In this document: positions 54,930-64,000 of the stretch, in pieces | How the letters are laid out: every line of letters begins with the position of its first letter | Numbering within the stretch: position 1 is the stretch's first letter | Assembly (NCBI GenBank): GCA_944548615.1 | Contig: OX155972.1 | Span: 24,122,132 to 24,186,131, forward strand | Length of the DNA: 64,000 bases | Source of the DNA: Micropterix aruncella | Taxonomy: Eukaryota > Arthropoda > Insecta > Lepidoptera > Micropterigidae | Direction: 5' to 3' | Program-made: the position numbers and the translations under genes | The notes under the pieces: generated by a model | Databases searched by the model: none | Told to the model about the DNA's origin: nothing | The model's input: the letters and a program-made list of their open reading frames with translations, nothing else

Positions 54930-55300
54930 GAACGTACTTAATGCTAATAAAATATGAATCTTATTCGTATCATTTAAACGTGTGTTTCACTTTCACTTAT
55001 TTTAAAGCTAACTATTTTTAATTCTTTTTTTTTTCTTTTTTTGTCCATTTTTTATAAGTTTTTAAATTTAGAGGAATTTTGTTGAATATATGAGGGATTA
55101 GCCAATTCAATCTTCTTTTGCCATAAAGGTTGCGTAAAGGAGGGACGAGTAGCCGTTCCTTTTGCATCTGTCTGTGCTGTGTTTATGTTGGACATAAATT
55201 CGGAACTCGTCAGTCTCGAAATATTGAACTGTCAATCTATAAATAAATAATACATCAGCTGGTAATATGTCACAATAATTGAAAAGTCCTATCCGGTCGT
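54930..55300 (-). pseudogene. LINE relic, ORF2 tail
   Basis: The minus strand gives NRNDRIGLFNYCDILPADVLFIYRL, TVQYFETDEFRIYVQ, then, after a frame change, LYGKRRLNWLI and FNKIPLNLK, consistent with a LINE ORF2 C terminus. The T-rich run near 55027-55042 is inside it. Degenerate. Confidence 0.5.
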
Positions 55301-55385
55301 TTCTGTTCACTCAATGGGAGATAGAACGACCTGATGTCGTTAAAACACCCTGGGGTCACGGGTTCACCCGTTGTGTTTGACATCC
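55300..55385 (-). repeat. R670 5'-end fragment
   Basis: Inverted 5'-terminal block with GGGAGATAGAACGACC and ACGGGTTCACCCGTTGTG. The hairpin here is ACGGGT-GA-ACCCGT, a compensatory variant of the family hairpin. Confidence 0.7.
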
Positions 55386-55737
55386 CCCAGTTGCTGTTAC
55401 TGCGCAGTAACCTGCATGCTCGCTCTATAATTAGCGTGAGCCGTGCGCACCACACTCACTGCACAGTATACTGTGCTCACTGTATCTCGTTTCGCGTTTG
55501 CATAAGACGGTTAGCGTTGAAAACATTTTCACAAAAGGGTTCCAAGTAACAGAGACTTTGAAGCATTCGTCTCTATTGAAGTTCGGGGCTCTTCTTATTT
55601 CCATAGCTCCCTGCTTCATGCAGGGAATACTAATTGTCTTTGGATGGTACAATAGGTTCTGAAACTGCACTCATTGGTTCGTTTTGCTATCCAATATGTG
55701 TTTGCAGTTCGAAGATTATTTCGCTAAATGTATTTAA
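55386..55737. other. unassigned, with two 16-bp palindromes
   Basis: GTTACTGCGCAGTAAC (about 55396) and GCACAGTATACTGTGC (about 55461) are each perfect palindromes. No gene seen. Confidence 0.45.
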
Positions 55738-56018
55738 CCGTTTAGTTTCAATTTATCGCGGACCGAGGCGCCCTTTGCCCGTAAATATCTCACGGGATCG
55801 GGTAGCCAACGGATCGTTTCAAGGATATCTCACGGGATCGGGTAGGAACGGATCGTTCGAAGTCAGGTCGACAACTACTCCCACTGATTAGGAAACAAAC
55901 GTTTCCAGGCTACCCCGGTTTTTCGCCGGAGTGCACAGCCGATATAGGAGCTGAACCGTGAGTTGAGCCTGACCTAGGGAAATACAGACAGGCCCAAGCT
56001 GCACGTTCCAAACGGTCA
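55738..56018 (+). repeat. R670 fragment (second subfamily), 3' half
   Basis: Forward piece: TTTATCGCGGACCGAGGCG, two tandem copies of ATATCTCACGGGATCGGGTAG, then CGTTTCCAGGCTACCCC and the 3' end CAGGCCCAAGCTGCACG. Confidence 0.7.
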
Positions 56019-56033
56019 CATACACTAGAACGC

Positions 56034-57190
56034 GTCGACTACAACGGGCGTACCCGTCATCCCAGGAAGTTTTAACAATAGTGATCGTTCGTAGGTGAAC
56101 GTAGAAGACTTGGGGCGAAACAATCCACCTGGCGAGCTACGCCACCTTGCCCGCAAGAAACCAACGCCTTACCAAGAGACACCGGGGATATGCACCCAGC
56201 GGGCCGACCACGCACCCTTACTGCCAGTTTCGACCAGATTTCTTCAGCCTGCCGACTGGTTAGGGGTCGAGGTCGCTTGCGCGTTTCTCTCCCTTATGTT
56301 AGCGGTGATTTTGTATTAACCGAATCTATCGCGTACCACGGCGTCCATTGCCCACCTCTCACACGGGATCGGGTGCAGTGGCGGATTTGCCCTAAGGCCC
56401 AGTAGGCCCGGGCCTAGGGCGGCCAGATATTAGGGGCCAATCTTGGCAAAAAATATCACTGTTCTGGAGAACGATCGTTTTCTTGTTTGCGACGAGTTAA
56501 ACATTATTTACGCACAACAATGACGGAGCAAAGGTTAAACGATGTTAGCAATTTTTTTAAGGAAATTGGATTCCGAAGATTTAATTAATGATTTTGCTGT
56601 GCTTTAGTGCAGACGAGTTTTGTAACACATTGTAAAACACTTATTATATCTTGTATAAGAATAACCTTCAGTTACTTAAATAAATAAAACCTAACACCGT
56701 TTGAAATGTTTTATTTAAATGTGCAATTATCCCTGAATCCTCGAAAAAATACAAACTGGCAGCTATTATACTTAACTGATGTTGAATCGATTTCGATAAA
56801 AGTTGGCAAAAAATGATATTCATTATGTAGTCTATATGATGGGTGCTGAGAAAGGGGCGGCTGGTACCTGATACATGGCATGGGGCCTAGGGCGGCCAAG
56901 ACTGCAAATCCGCCACTGATCGGGTGGATAATTGGTCGTTTTAAGGGCGGCTGTCATAAGGTTAACAACCACTCTTGCTTTGTAGGAAACAAAGTCGTTT
57001 CCAGACTCCCCCGGTTTTCTGTCGGAATGCATAATCGGATGGCTGACGTCCGCAAACCGTCCAGGAGCGCCCAAAGTACGATTCCCAGGGAAAACCGACC
57101 TGCGGGCACAGAGTCCTACCCAGGCTCGAACTTCTTTTTGGAGGCTACCGGATGGGTGCTGACCCTAGATTTGGGTCGATCATAACACAT
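56034..57190 (+). repeat. R670 copy Q, interrupted by a hAT element
   Basis: Starts at the 5' block GCGTCGACTACAACGGGCG and runs through the family landmarks to ACACGGGATCGGGTG, where a hAT element intervenes (56376-56918). It resumes ATCGGGTGGATAATTGGTCG and ends near 57190 with GGGTGCTGACCCTAGATTTG. Removing the insert restores the family sequence. Confidence 0.82.
56376..56918. mobile_element. non-autonomous hAT element in R670 copy Q
   Basis: 543 bp, inverted ends CAGTGGCGGATTTGC / GCAAATCCGCCACTG, exact 8-bp target duplication ATCGGGTG (56368-56375 and 56919-56926). The interior plus strand near 56520-56620 shows MTEQRLNDVSNFF then broken frames, a faint remnant of a hAT transposase C terminus. 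The subterminal motif GGGCCTAGGGCGGCCA occurs inverted near both ends. Confidence 0.9.
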
Positions 57191-57544
57191 AGATCGTATT
57201 GGCTTAACTGCACTGAGCTCATTAGCTCATAAACATACAGACGGACAGCGGTGACATACAGACAGACAGCGAAACCTCACAAATAGGGTTCAGTTTGTAC
57301 GCTTTAATACGGAACCCTAAAACAGCTCGTTAGGGACGCCAACGTTGAATAGCTTGGAAGACTGGGAGCGAAATTTGCAAAGACAAAGGCTTTACAAGCC
57401 GAGTGTTTTGCCTTGCGAGCCTACTCCATGAAACCTGAATACGTGTGGGCTAATTCTGTAAATGCTACGTGTTCTAATATTTCTTCTTCTTAAGGTGCCA
57501 TCTCCTATCGGAGGTCGGCGGTCATTATGGCCTCTTGGGCATTG
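57191..57544. other. unassigned spacer
   Basis: Contains doubled ACATACAGAC-GACAG motifs near 57232-57275 and TACGGAACCCTAAAA near 57308. The class of the source element is not known. Confidence 0.4.
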
Positions 57545-57875
57545 ATGCCGTGGTCCGTAATAGATTAGGTAGACTCCGTATCACCGCTACGTAAGGGAGA
57601 GGACCGCGCAAGCGACCTAATACCTGTAACCAGTCGGGAAACCGGAGTAATCTGGTTGCAACTAGAAGTAAGGGTGCGAGTGTCGGTCCGCTGGGTGACT
57701 AACCTGGTTATCTTGCGGTAAGGCGTTGGCTTCTTACAGGCGAGTGGCGTAACTAGACGGTGGATTGTTTTCGTCCCAAGTCTTCTACACTCACCTCACG
57801 GGAGATAGAACGATCTAATATCGTTAAAACATCCTGAGTTGACGGGTATGCCCGTTGTAGTTGACAGCTCTAGTT
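57545..57875 (-). repeat. R670 copy S, 5' half
   Basis: Inverted copy from GCCGTGGTCCGTAATAGATT to the 5' terminus GTAGTTGACAGCTCTAGTT. Conserved landmarks include AAGGGAGAGGACCGCGCAAG and TCTTCTACACTCACCTCACG. The hairpin block reads ACGGGTATGCCCGT. Confidence 0.8.
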
Positions 57876-58764
57876 GTGACTGTTATTGTTGACTATTCGT
57901 CAAACAGGAACTAGCGATTGCCCATGGCATGCAGGAGGAAACCGATATCATCGGTATTATAATCAAAATCCATACTCAAATATAAGAATTCGTAGCCAAA
58001 TGGTTAAAATAACAGAATACTAACGAAACAAAACAATTTGACAGTTGACCGACAGATGACAAGTCGAACAATTCAAATTTTCTTGTTGATAAAAACCATT
58101 TTTGTCAAAATCTGTGGTCAACGTTTTTGTAGTTGTTTTCAGAAATGTCTACTATAATGCGAATACCATGATTTAAAAACATTTTAAAATAAGAATTATT
58201 TACTCAAAAATATATAAAATGTAAAATAAATATTTGGAAATGATGCATGAACTAATTACGATTTTAGTTCACGAAGAAACGCAATCGCCTCCATTATTTC
58301 GACAGTTTTATGAAGTAATACTGCAACTTCTTTAAGATAAAAGCCTTCTATTCATCTAAGTTCAGACAAAAACCTACCTAAACACATAACATGCGTGATA
58401 TACATATTCAATTTAATTAAAAAATATTCATTCAATGGGAACTTTAAAAAAATATGTATGGAAAATGTCTGTCTCTGTGTGTGTCTGTATCCGCTGTATC
58501 TCAGAAACTATAAGACCAATTACGACCAACTTACGTACAAAAGTAGTTCATAATAATGCCGAGATTTGGAAAGCTAATGAAAGATATACAACATTTAATT
58601 TCGAAATTGGGGCCTTTCCAAAATAAAAATAAAAAACGAATTCGTTATTACTAGTGCTAGAAAATTAAATGAATATCATTTAAAATTCTGAGGGCATCGC
58701 CTACCACTCTGGCTCAGTGTCAGGCATCGGATAGGTACTTCCCGTAAGGGTAATATTAGATTCT
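57876..58764. other. unassigned AT-rich spacer
   Basis: About 890 bp. A faint R670-like stretch (GCATCGCCTACC...GCATCGGATAGG) at 58690-58745 is too weak to call. No gene seen. Confidence 0.4.
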
Positions 58765-59872
58765 TACAAAGTATTGTGCTATGTTATAATATATATTTCC
58801 AAAACACTAAAAACTGTTTATTATGCTTTATGTGAATCGCTTATTACTTACGGCATAATTGGATGGGGTGGATGTGGTAAAACCCTGCTAGAGCCATTGC
58901 AAGTTGCACAGAAATTTATATTAAAAATTATTCTACGTAGACCATATCGCCACCCCACTAATGAACTGTATAAGGAAGCTAAAGTTCTTGATTGTAGGCA
59001 ACTTTTTCTAAAAACTTCCCTCTTAAGGCTATTTTTGGACAATAACTCAAATGTAGGAATAATTCAGAACCGGCGACCAACGAGACAAGTTGTAGAAAAT
59101 AGCTTAATAATACCCAGAAGGAAAACATCATTTGGTCAAAGACATTACTCTTTCATTGCGCCGAGATTTTACAATCTGATCAATATGGAAATAAAAATGA
59201 ATTTGACATTTAGGGAATTCAAAAATAAATTAAAGAAATGGTTATCGAATCATGACAGACTAACCATACATCAAATGTTAGAAATAATAGTATAATAAAA
59301 CTTAGGTGCACAAATTATTAACATATTTTTAAACTTATATATTAAGTATTTTTTAACATTGAACTAACAACCAAAAAATATTTGACTTTGACAATGAATT
59401 ATACTTTTAGACTAGGTATTTTTATATTAAATCCTATATTACTTAACATAATATTAAATATTTATGACTGTTTCTTTCTTTTCTCACATATAACTTTATT
59501 TATATTATTTAATCGAAGTTTATATTATATTTATTGCCGATTTAATAATGGAATTGCATTTTATTTATTATATATTTTTAATATTTTTTTATCATTATTA
59601 TTTTTTATTTTATTCTGAAGACCACATTTTAGGGCAATTTAGTGTCATTAGCTTTTTACTAAAACTTGTACATTTGTAGGCAACCAAGCAATCAAGCAAA
59701 CTTGATTGTAATATTGGAGTCCTGTCCACCCTAGAACGGGCTAGTCGCAGTTGGGTGACAGAAACAAATAAGCAAAAGGTTAAGGTTTTGCCATTCGGTT
59801 CCTGTTGTTTTTGTAAGCTAATCAATGTTTTATAGTAATTAATTCTTAAATAAATAATAATAAATAAATAAA
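58765..59872 (+). pseudogene. LINE ORF2 tail, near-identical partner of 51541-52580
   Basis: The plus-strand frame from 58774 encodes TVYYALCESLITYGIIGWGGCGKTLLEPLQV and ends NHDRLTIHQMLEIIV at 59295. The 3' untranslated region is shared with the inverted copy, and the tail is AAATAAATAATAATAAATAAAT. It extends ~60 bp further 5' than the partner. Truncated before the polymerase core, so not autonomous. Confidence 0.88.
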
Positions 59873-60472
59873 TTACCGAAAAACCCAAAGTACAATGAAA
59901 ACCAACATCCATACGGCAATATGAAATATGATCTATGCAGCGAGAAATCCATCGACAAAATTAGGTAAAAATGTTCAAAAAAGTGTTTCTGTGATTCCTG
60001 TGATGATCTATAATAATCGCTATTATATAAATAAAAGATATCTTTAGTTAACCTAAGAGACAAAGAATTTAAGCCTTTACGGACACTAAACAAATTATAA
60101 ACTTACTAATATTTCACTAAAATTCTATAAAATACCACTATATTGCGGAGTTATTTTTTAAGTTTAAAAATTAAAAAAATAATTCGATGATCTGTTTAAA
60201 GCAGGATTTCCCAACCGGCGGTGGAAGTTGGCGCTCGTGTCCTGCCAGCCTAATCTCTGTTTCATCTATTCAAAGATCATGGTCTCTCCAGGAAAATAAT
60301 CAACTCCTTCCTAGAAAAATATTCGAAACATCAATTTCTGCATCTCAAATTCTATGGCTTCGAAGACGGGGCGAATGGGTGGTAAGGTGTACGCTCACAA
60401 GTGGCAAGACAGCTGTCCTAAGCCTACCACAGCCAGTCGTTAGTCCGGAGTCCACCGCTCACCCTCAAGAAG
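59873..60472. other. unassigned spacer
   Basis: AT-rich to 60190, then GC-richer. An open frame at 60187-60477 has no recognisable motif and is not called as a gene. Confidence 0.4.
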
Positions 60473-60695
60473 TGTAGGGGGAAGTCCCCGGAGGGCACCT
60501 AGCGGCGGACAATAATAGTATATCGACAAGTCGCAGCGCGATCGATACAAATATGGGTGAAATGGGTGCGGGGAAGCGTACGCTTTTCCTTTTCCTACGT
60601 CTTTATATCAATCACGCCGCAACCACGTCAAGATACTATTAACGTCCGACTCTAGGTGCCCTCCGGCATTAGGGGGCCTACCCCTAACAATAATA
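60473..60695. mobile_element. MITE-like inverted-repeat element (~220 bp)
   Basis: Long imperfect inverted repeats: GGAGGGCACCTAG at 60496 with CTAGGTGCCCTCC at 60653, and AATAATAGTAT with ATACTATTAA further in, arms ~50 bp. Outer TAGGGGG/CCCCTA borders. No clear target duplication. No coding region. Confidence 0.55.
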
Positions 60696-61824
60696 TTATG
60701 ATAGGCCCGATTCCAGTCGATGAATTACATGGCAACTCCGTTTGTATATATTAATTAAAAATTGAATTTTATAAGTCTAAAATTGTCCACCTCTGTAGAT
60801 ATGCGTCCCATTAAAGAGGTGTTTTTGTTTATATTACTGACCTTATACCTTTCCATTTGTCGTATGTCTGTGCTGTATTATGAATTGACGACGAACAGTT
60901 GTTAGCAGCGATAACATTACATAAACACAGACGGTTGGTACGCAATATCCTGTTGCATATTGTGCATCCGCCGAATCGATTAGCTACGTGTAGCAGTTTC
61001 CGCGAATATAAACAAAGATAAGATAATAGTGTAAATAGTATGTAAAATGTAGAGGTATATTTTAGGTTTTGTGTATAGTTTCTCATAAGTCTGTAGGACT
61101 ACAGTGGACCTGTTGTGGAATAAACTAGAAGCTATTCGTAACTGTGGCTTTGTTACGGAGCCCTAAATTACTAGTTGCGCAAAACAATGGTGGAAATACG
61201 GATAATGCGTTTCAAAGTTAATGTGTTTCGAGCTCTGGTCAGTCTTTGTAATTGAAGAAACAGCATTCCAAATTCAAAATCGGCTTTTCATATTAATGGG
61301 TCAGTTTCTTGGGCCCAATGGTTTTATAAAATTGTGTAAAAAAAAATAGCAAACTAATGAAGAGTGGCTAATGATCAGTGATAGTCGTTATGTCGAAAAA
61401 ACTATTATATAAGCAATATTATTTTATTTTACTCAAGTACAGAGGTTTCAGCAAAAGTAATTATTTGGAGTCTGAAATGAATCTAAAATCCAAAATGATT
61501 GAGGATGAGATTGAGGGAGAGAAAATGAAAGAATCAAAAATGATTGAGAGTCCTATACCCTTGTTTTTCGATCATTTTGGCTTTATAATGCGCTAGAATG
61601 TCTAAAACATTACGGAATTTTGATCCTAATACTTTTTAAGCGTTCCTAAAATTTCATAGAAACAAAATAATTTAAAAAACAAGGGTATACTATTCCCAAG
61701 GACTTCGTTTTTTACAATATTTTTTTATATATATATTTTTTAGTAACACATCTAGTAAAAAAATAATGTCATATTTGATTAAGATGTTAGCAAGAAATTG
61801 ATGCGACATTATTTTTAATGATTG
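60696..61824. other. unassigned AT-rich spacer
   Basis: About 1.1 kb without recognisable features. The short frame at 61378-61596 is low-complexity. Confidence 0.4.
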
Positions 61825-62400
61825 ACACAGTCGCCTAACTAGGCCTAGGCCTGTTCTAAGGCAGACTTTTAATGACGATATTAAGTGTGCACTGTCAACT
61901 TAAACTATAGTTAGTACCTATTTTTAAATCGACAAATATAAAACTACAAATATTTACGCATATACAAATATGGATAGATACTTATATACATCTATAGATA
62001 AAATATATATCCATATATACACACATACACATACATATATTTATACGAAAATAATAATAAAACCAAAATAAATCAAAATAAAAACTAAAATAATACACAT
62101 ATATAAATCAATTACATATTGATATAACGCTCACATACCTATAATAGTCATTTAAAATTATCATGGAAAAACTAAATACTAAATACTAAATACTATCATT
62201 CAAAATACAACAGTCAGCATATTCCTTAAACGGTCCCTACCCACCTCCAACAACCAATCGGTTAGATATTTTTTAAAAGTGGATGTGTTCTCACTACTTT
62301 TAATTGCTTCGGGAAGATTATTGCAATAATTCCTATACTCTGTCCAAATTATGAATTCCTCTTTTACTTTGTGAATTTAAAAGTTTCACCTATGTTTTTT
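61825..62400 (-). pseudogene. LINE tail, minus strand
   Basis: The minus strand near 62370-62200 encodes FIIWTEYRNYCNNLPEAIKS and TFKKYLTDWLLEVGRDRL, an ORF2 C terminus. The 3' end carries CCTTAGAACAGGCCTAGGCC and TAGTTAGGCGACTGTG (61862 to 61830), a motif also seen at 47575 and 50067. Confidence 0.65.
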
Positions 62401-62838
62401 ACTGCGTAGACAATAATTATTAATCATGATAACGATAACTATTCTTCTTAAAAATTAGGTTATAAGCGGAAAGGTACATTATGGTCGAAAGTAAATTCTG
62501 GTTTTAAAACGTTTTAAACTCCTATCGTTCGTTAACGTGTGATAACAGGCTAGGATACAAACAAGTGTGCGGCCTGGATGGCCTTGTCGTTCATCTCCTG
62601 TGGTGAGGTCCTGGTGGGTGATGAAGGTTGACGACGGTCTGCGGGCAGGATATGAGGTGATCTTCATCCCGCAGCGTTCCACAGTTGTTTATTAATTTAT
62701 TTTTTGTACATTTAGCCCCATTGTTATCAATGTTATAAGTAACACGGAAAAATTGAACACTCAAATGCAAAATAAGTAATACAACTTATATAAAAATTAG
62801 CCCATTAACGCAAAAAAACTTTTTACTTTTATAATTAA
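62401..62838. other. unassigned spacer
   Basis: GC-richer patch at 62560-62690, no recognised protein. Confidence 0.35.
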
Positions 62839-63561
62839 CTAGCTGACCCGTGCCCACTTCGTTGGGCGGTAAAACTTTTTACCTGTGATGAAATTATGAG
62901 TGGTTTGGTTTGTACTGAGTGCTATGATTTATTTCCTGACTGCGAAAAGAAGGGTTATATTTCTACTGCATCTGTATGTATGTATTTGCATGCCAATTTG
63001 ACTATAATACCGTTATTTGTGAGTGTCTTCTTGTGAGTGTCTTATTTGTGAGCGTATTGTGTCTTTAACTATTTATGCAGTAAAAGGGAAATTATATGCA
63101 GTAAAAGGGAAAAGTCTTTTGATTTAAACGCTTGAGACGATATATTTACTTATTATGATAAGAATTCATAATTGTTGATAATATGACCAATAAACATGAC
63201 CTAACCATTTAAATGTTTTTTTAAATATAAAATACTACTTTTTGTGACATAAATATAAAAGTTAGACATATGCTGTCGCTGACTTTTTTGTAGGCATTAT
63301 CAAGCTCTAGAACTTAATCATATATATCTCATCGTTAAGGCAGCGTTAGTTAGAAACGTTTTCGTTCGACCGCTTATTCTCCGACTTACTTTGCAAATCC
63401 GATTACCACGAAAAAGTCTTTTCATTTTTCGGATTAATATATGACACTCACAAATAACGTGGCTTTCTATTGGTAAACGAATTTTTAAAATCGGTTCAGT
63501 AGATCCAGAGGTTACCTCCTACAACGTCACAAACTTTACCTCTTTATAAAATTAGTATAGA
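62839..63561 (-). mobile_element. non-autonomous Helitron, complete ends
   Basis: On the minus strand it starts TC (63560-63561, after host A) with TCTATACTAATTTTATAAAG and ends GCCCAACGAAGTGGGC..CAG-CTAG (62839-62842) before host T. 723 bp, alignable with 24106-24775 through most of its length. No coding region. Confidence 0.85.
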
Positions 63562-64000
63562 TGAACGTACTTAATTAAGATTGAATTATATATTATAATA
63601 AATATATATTGGATTCTATGTATAAGCTTCGGCGGACGAGATTTGCTCGGCAACTTGTCACATTCACCCTCGGTCTGTTGAAGTTACGCCAGCTGGTATA
63701 GGGGAGATGGGCCCCGGTGCTATCTCTTCCTTCACTTCCTCGCCAAGTTAAGCCCTCCGTGAATGATGCGGTTTGAAGATTGTCCTTGCCTTAGAGCGGT
63801 TGTGTTTGGCTCTGGCTTTCCATCTAAATCCCGAAAAAAGAGGTGCGTCACAATACTCTTCCTCCTATACGGTTGGTGGTCCGGGAAAGAAAAATGAAGT
63901 CGAGTAGTTATTGAAGACACCCAGATATTTAAACTATTTACATTTTTTAACAAATTTTCACATAAGTCACAAAACTCGAAAACAATAAAGAATACCAAAT
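63562..64000. other. unassigned right edge of the window
   Basis: GC-richer from 63625 to 63880. A minus-strand open frame (63732-63998) runs to the edge, but I recognise no motif in it and do not call a gene. Confidence 0.35.

Noticed and set aside
58685..58760. A further R670 fragment
   Set aside because: Only a loose resemblance to the GGATAGGTGTTGACCCG region, too short and diverged to support.
60187..60477. 96-codon open frame
   Set aside because: No motif, and it runs to the start of an inverted-repeat element; treated as chance.

Overview
This window is nuclear DNA from an animal, most probably a moth or butterfly (Lepidoptera). It has no bacterial gene organisation and no long host gene. 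It carries Helitron ends of the A|TC...CTAG|T type, a tRNA-derived SINE, piggyBac-like TTAA elements, mariner, hAT, pogo-like and gypsy elements, and many 5'-truncated LINE tails. The lepidopteran assignment rests on overall element style and is an inference.

Layout. 1-3.9 kb: AT-rich DNA, then a pogo/Tigger-like transposon with a broken transposase. 4.6-5.9 kb: LINE relic and the first copy of an unnamed ~670-bp repeat, here called R670. 6.0-15.1 kb: a complete minus-strand gypsy-type LTR retrotransposon (1.58-kb LTRs, intact gag and pol, a -1 frameshift signal, 4-bp target duplication). 15.4-25 kb: LINE, MITE and Helitron fragments, a 330-bp (TA)n tract, a C-rich tract, R670 and a SINE. 25.9-31.4 kb: RNase H-bearing LINE relic, two mariners (one complete in structure), another LINE and a second SINE. 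31.9-35.2 kb: a TTAA-flanked element with perfect 19-bp inverted repeats that encloses a scrambled piece of a clip-domain serine protease gene, later hit by a hAT element that was itself hit by a LINE. 35.3-38.7 kb: a MITE, a second hAT copy, and a Helitron carrying a young R670 copy. 40-42.5 kb: a nested R670 cluster. 43-64 kb: LINEs, Helitrons, about ten further R670 pieces (several interrupted by datable insertions), adjacent perfect palindromes, and a near-identical inverted pair of LINEs.

The most interesting material is (1) R670, a family with defined ends, no inverted repeats, 10-12-bp target duplications at five copies and a conserved 5' hairpin, which I cannot assign to a named family; (2) the piggyBac-like element that appears to have captured host protease sequence; (3) the gypsy gag-pol junction, where an A AAA AAC heptamer, 7-nt spacer and stem sit exactly at the gag stop; and (4) a base-paired 3' hairpin shared by the SINE and a LINE, with a compensatory change.

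The only coding regions that look intact are gag and pol of the gypsy element. Everything else coding is a relic. Boundaries of old elements were read by eye and may be off by tens of bases.
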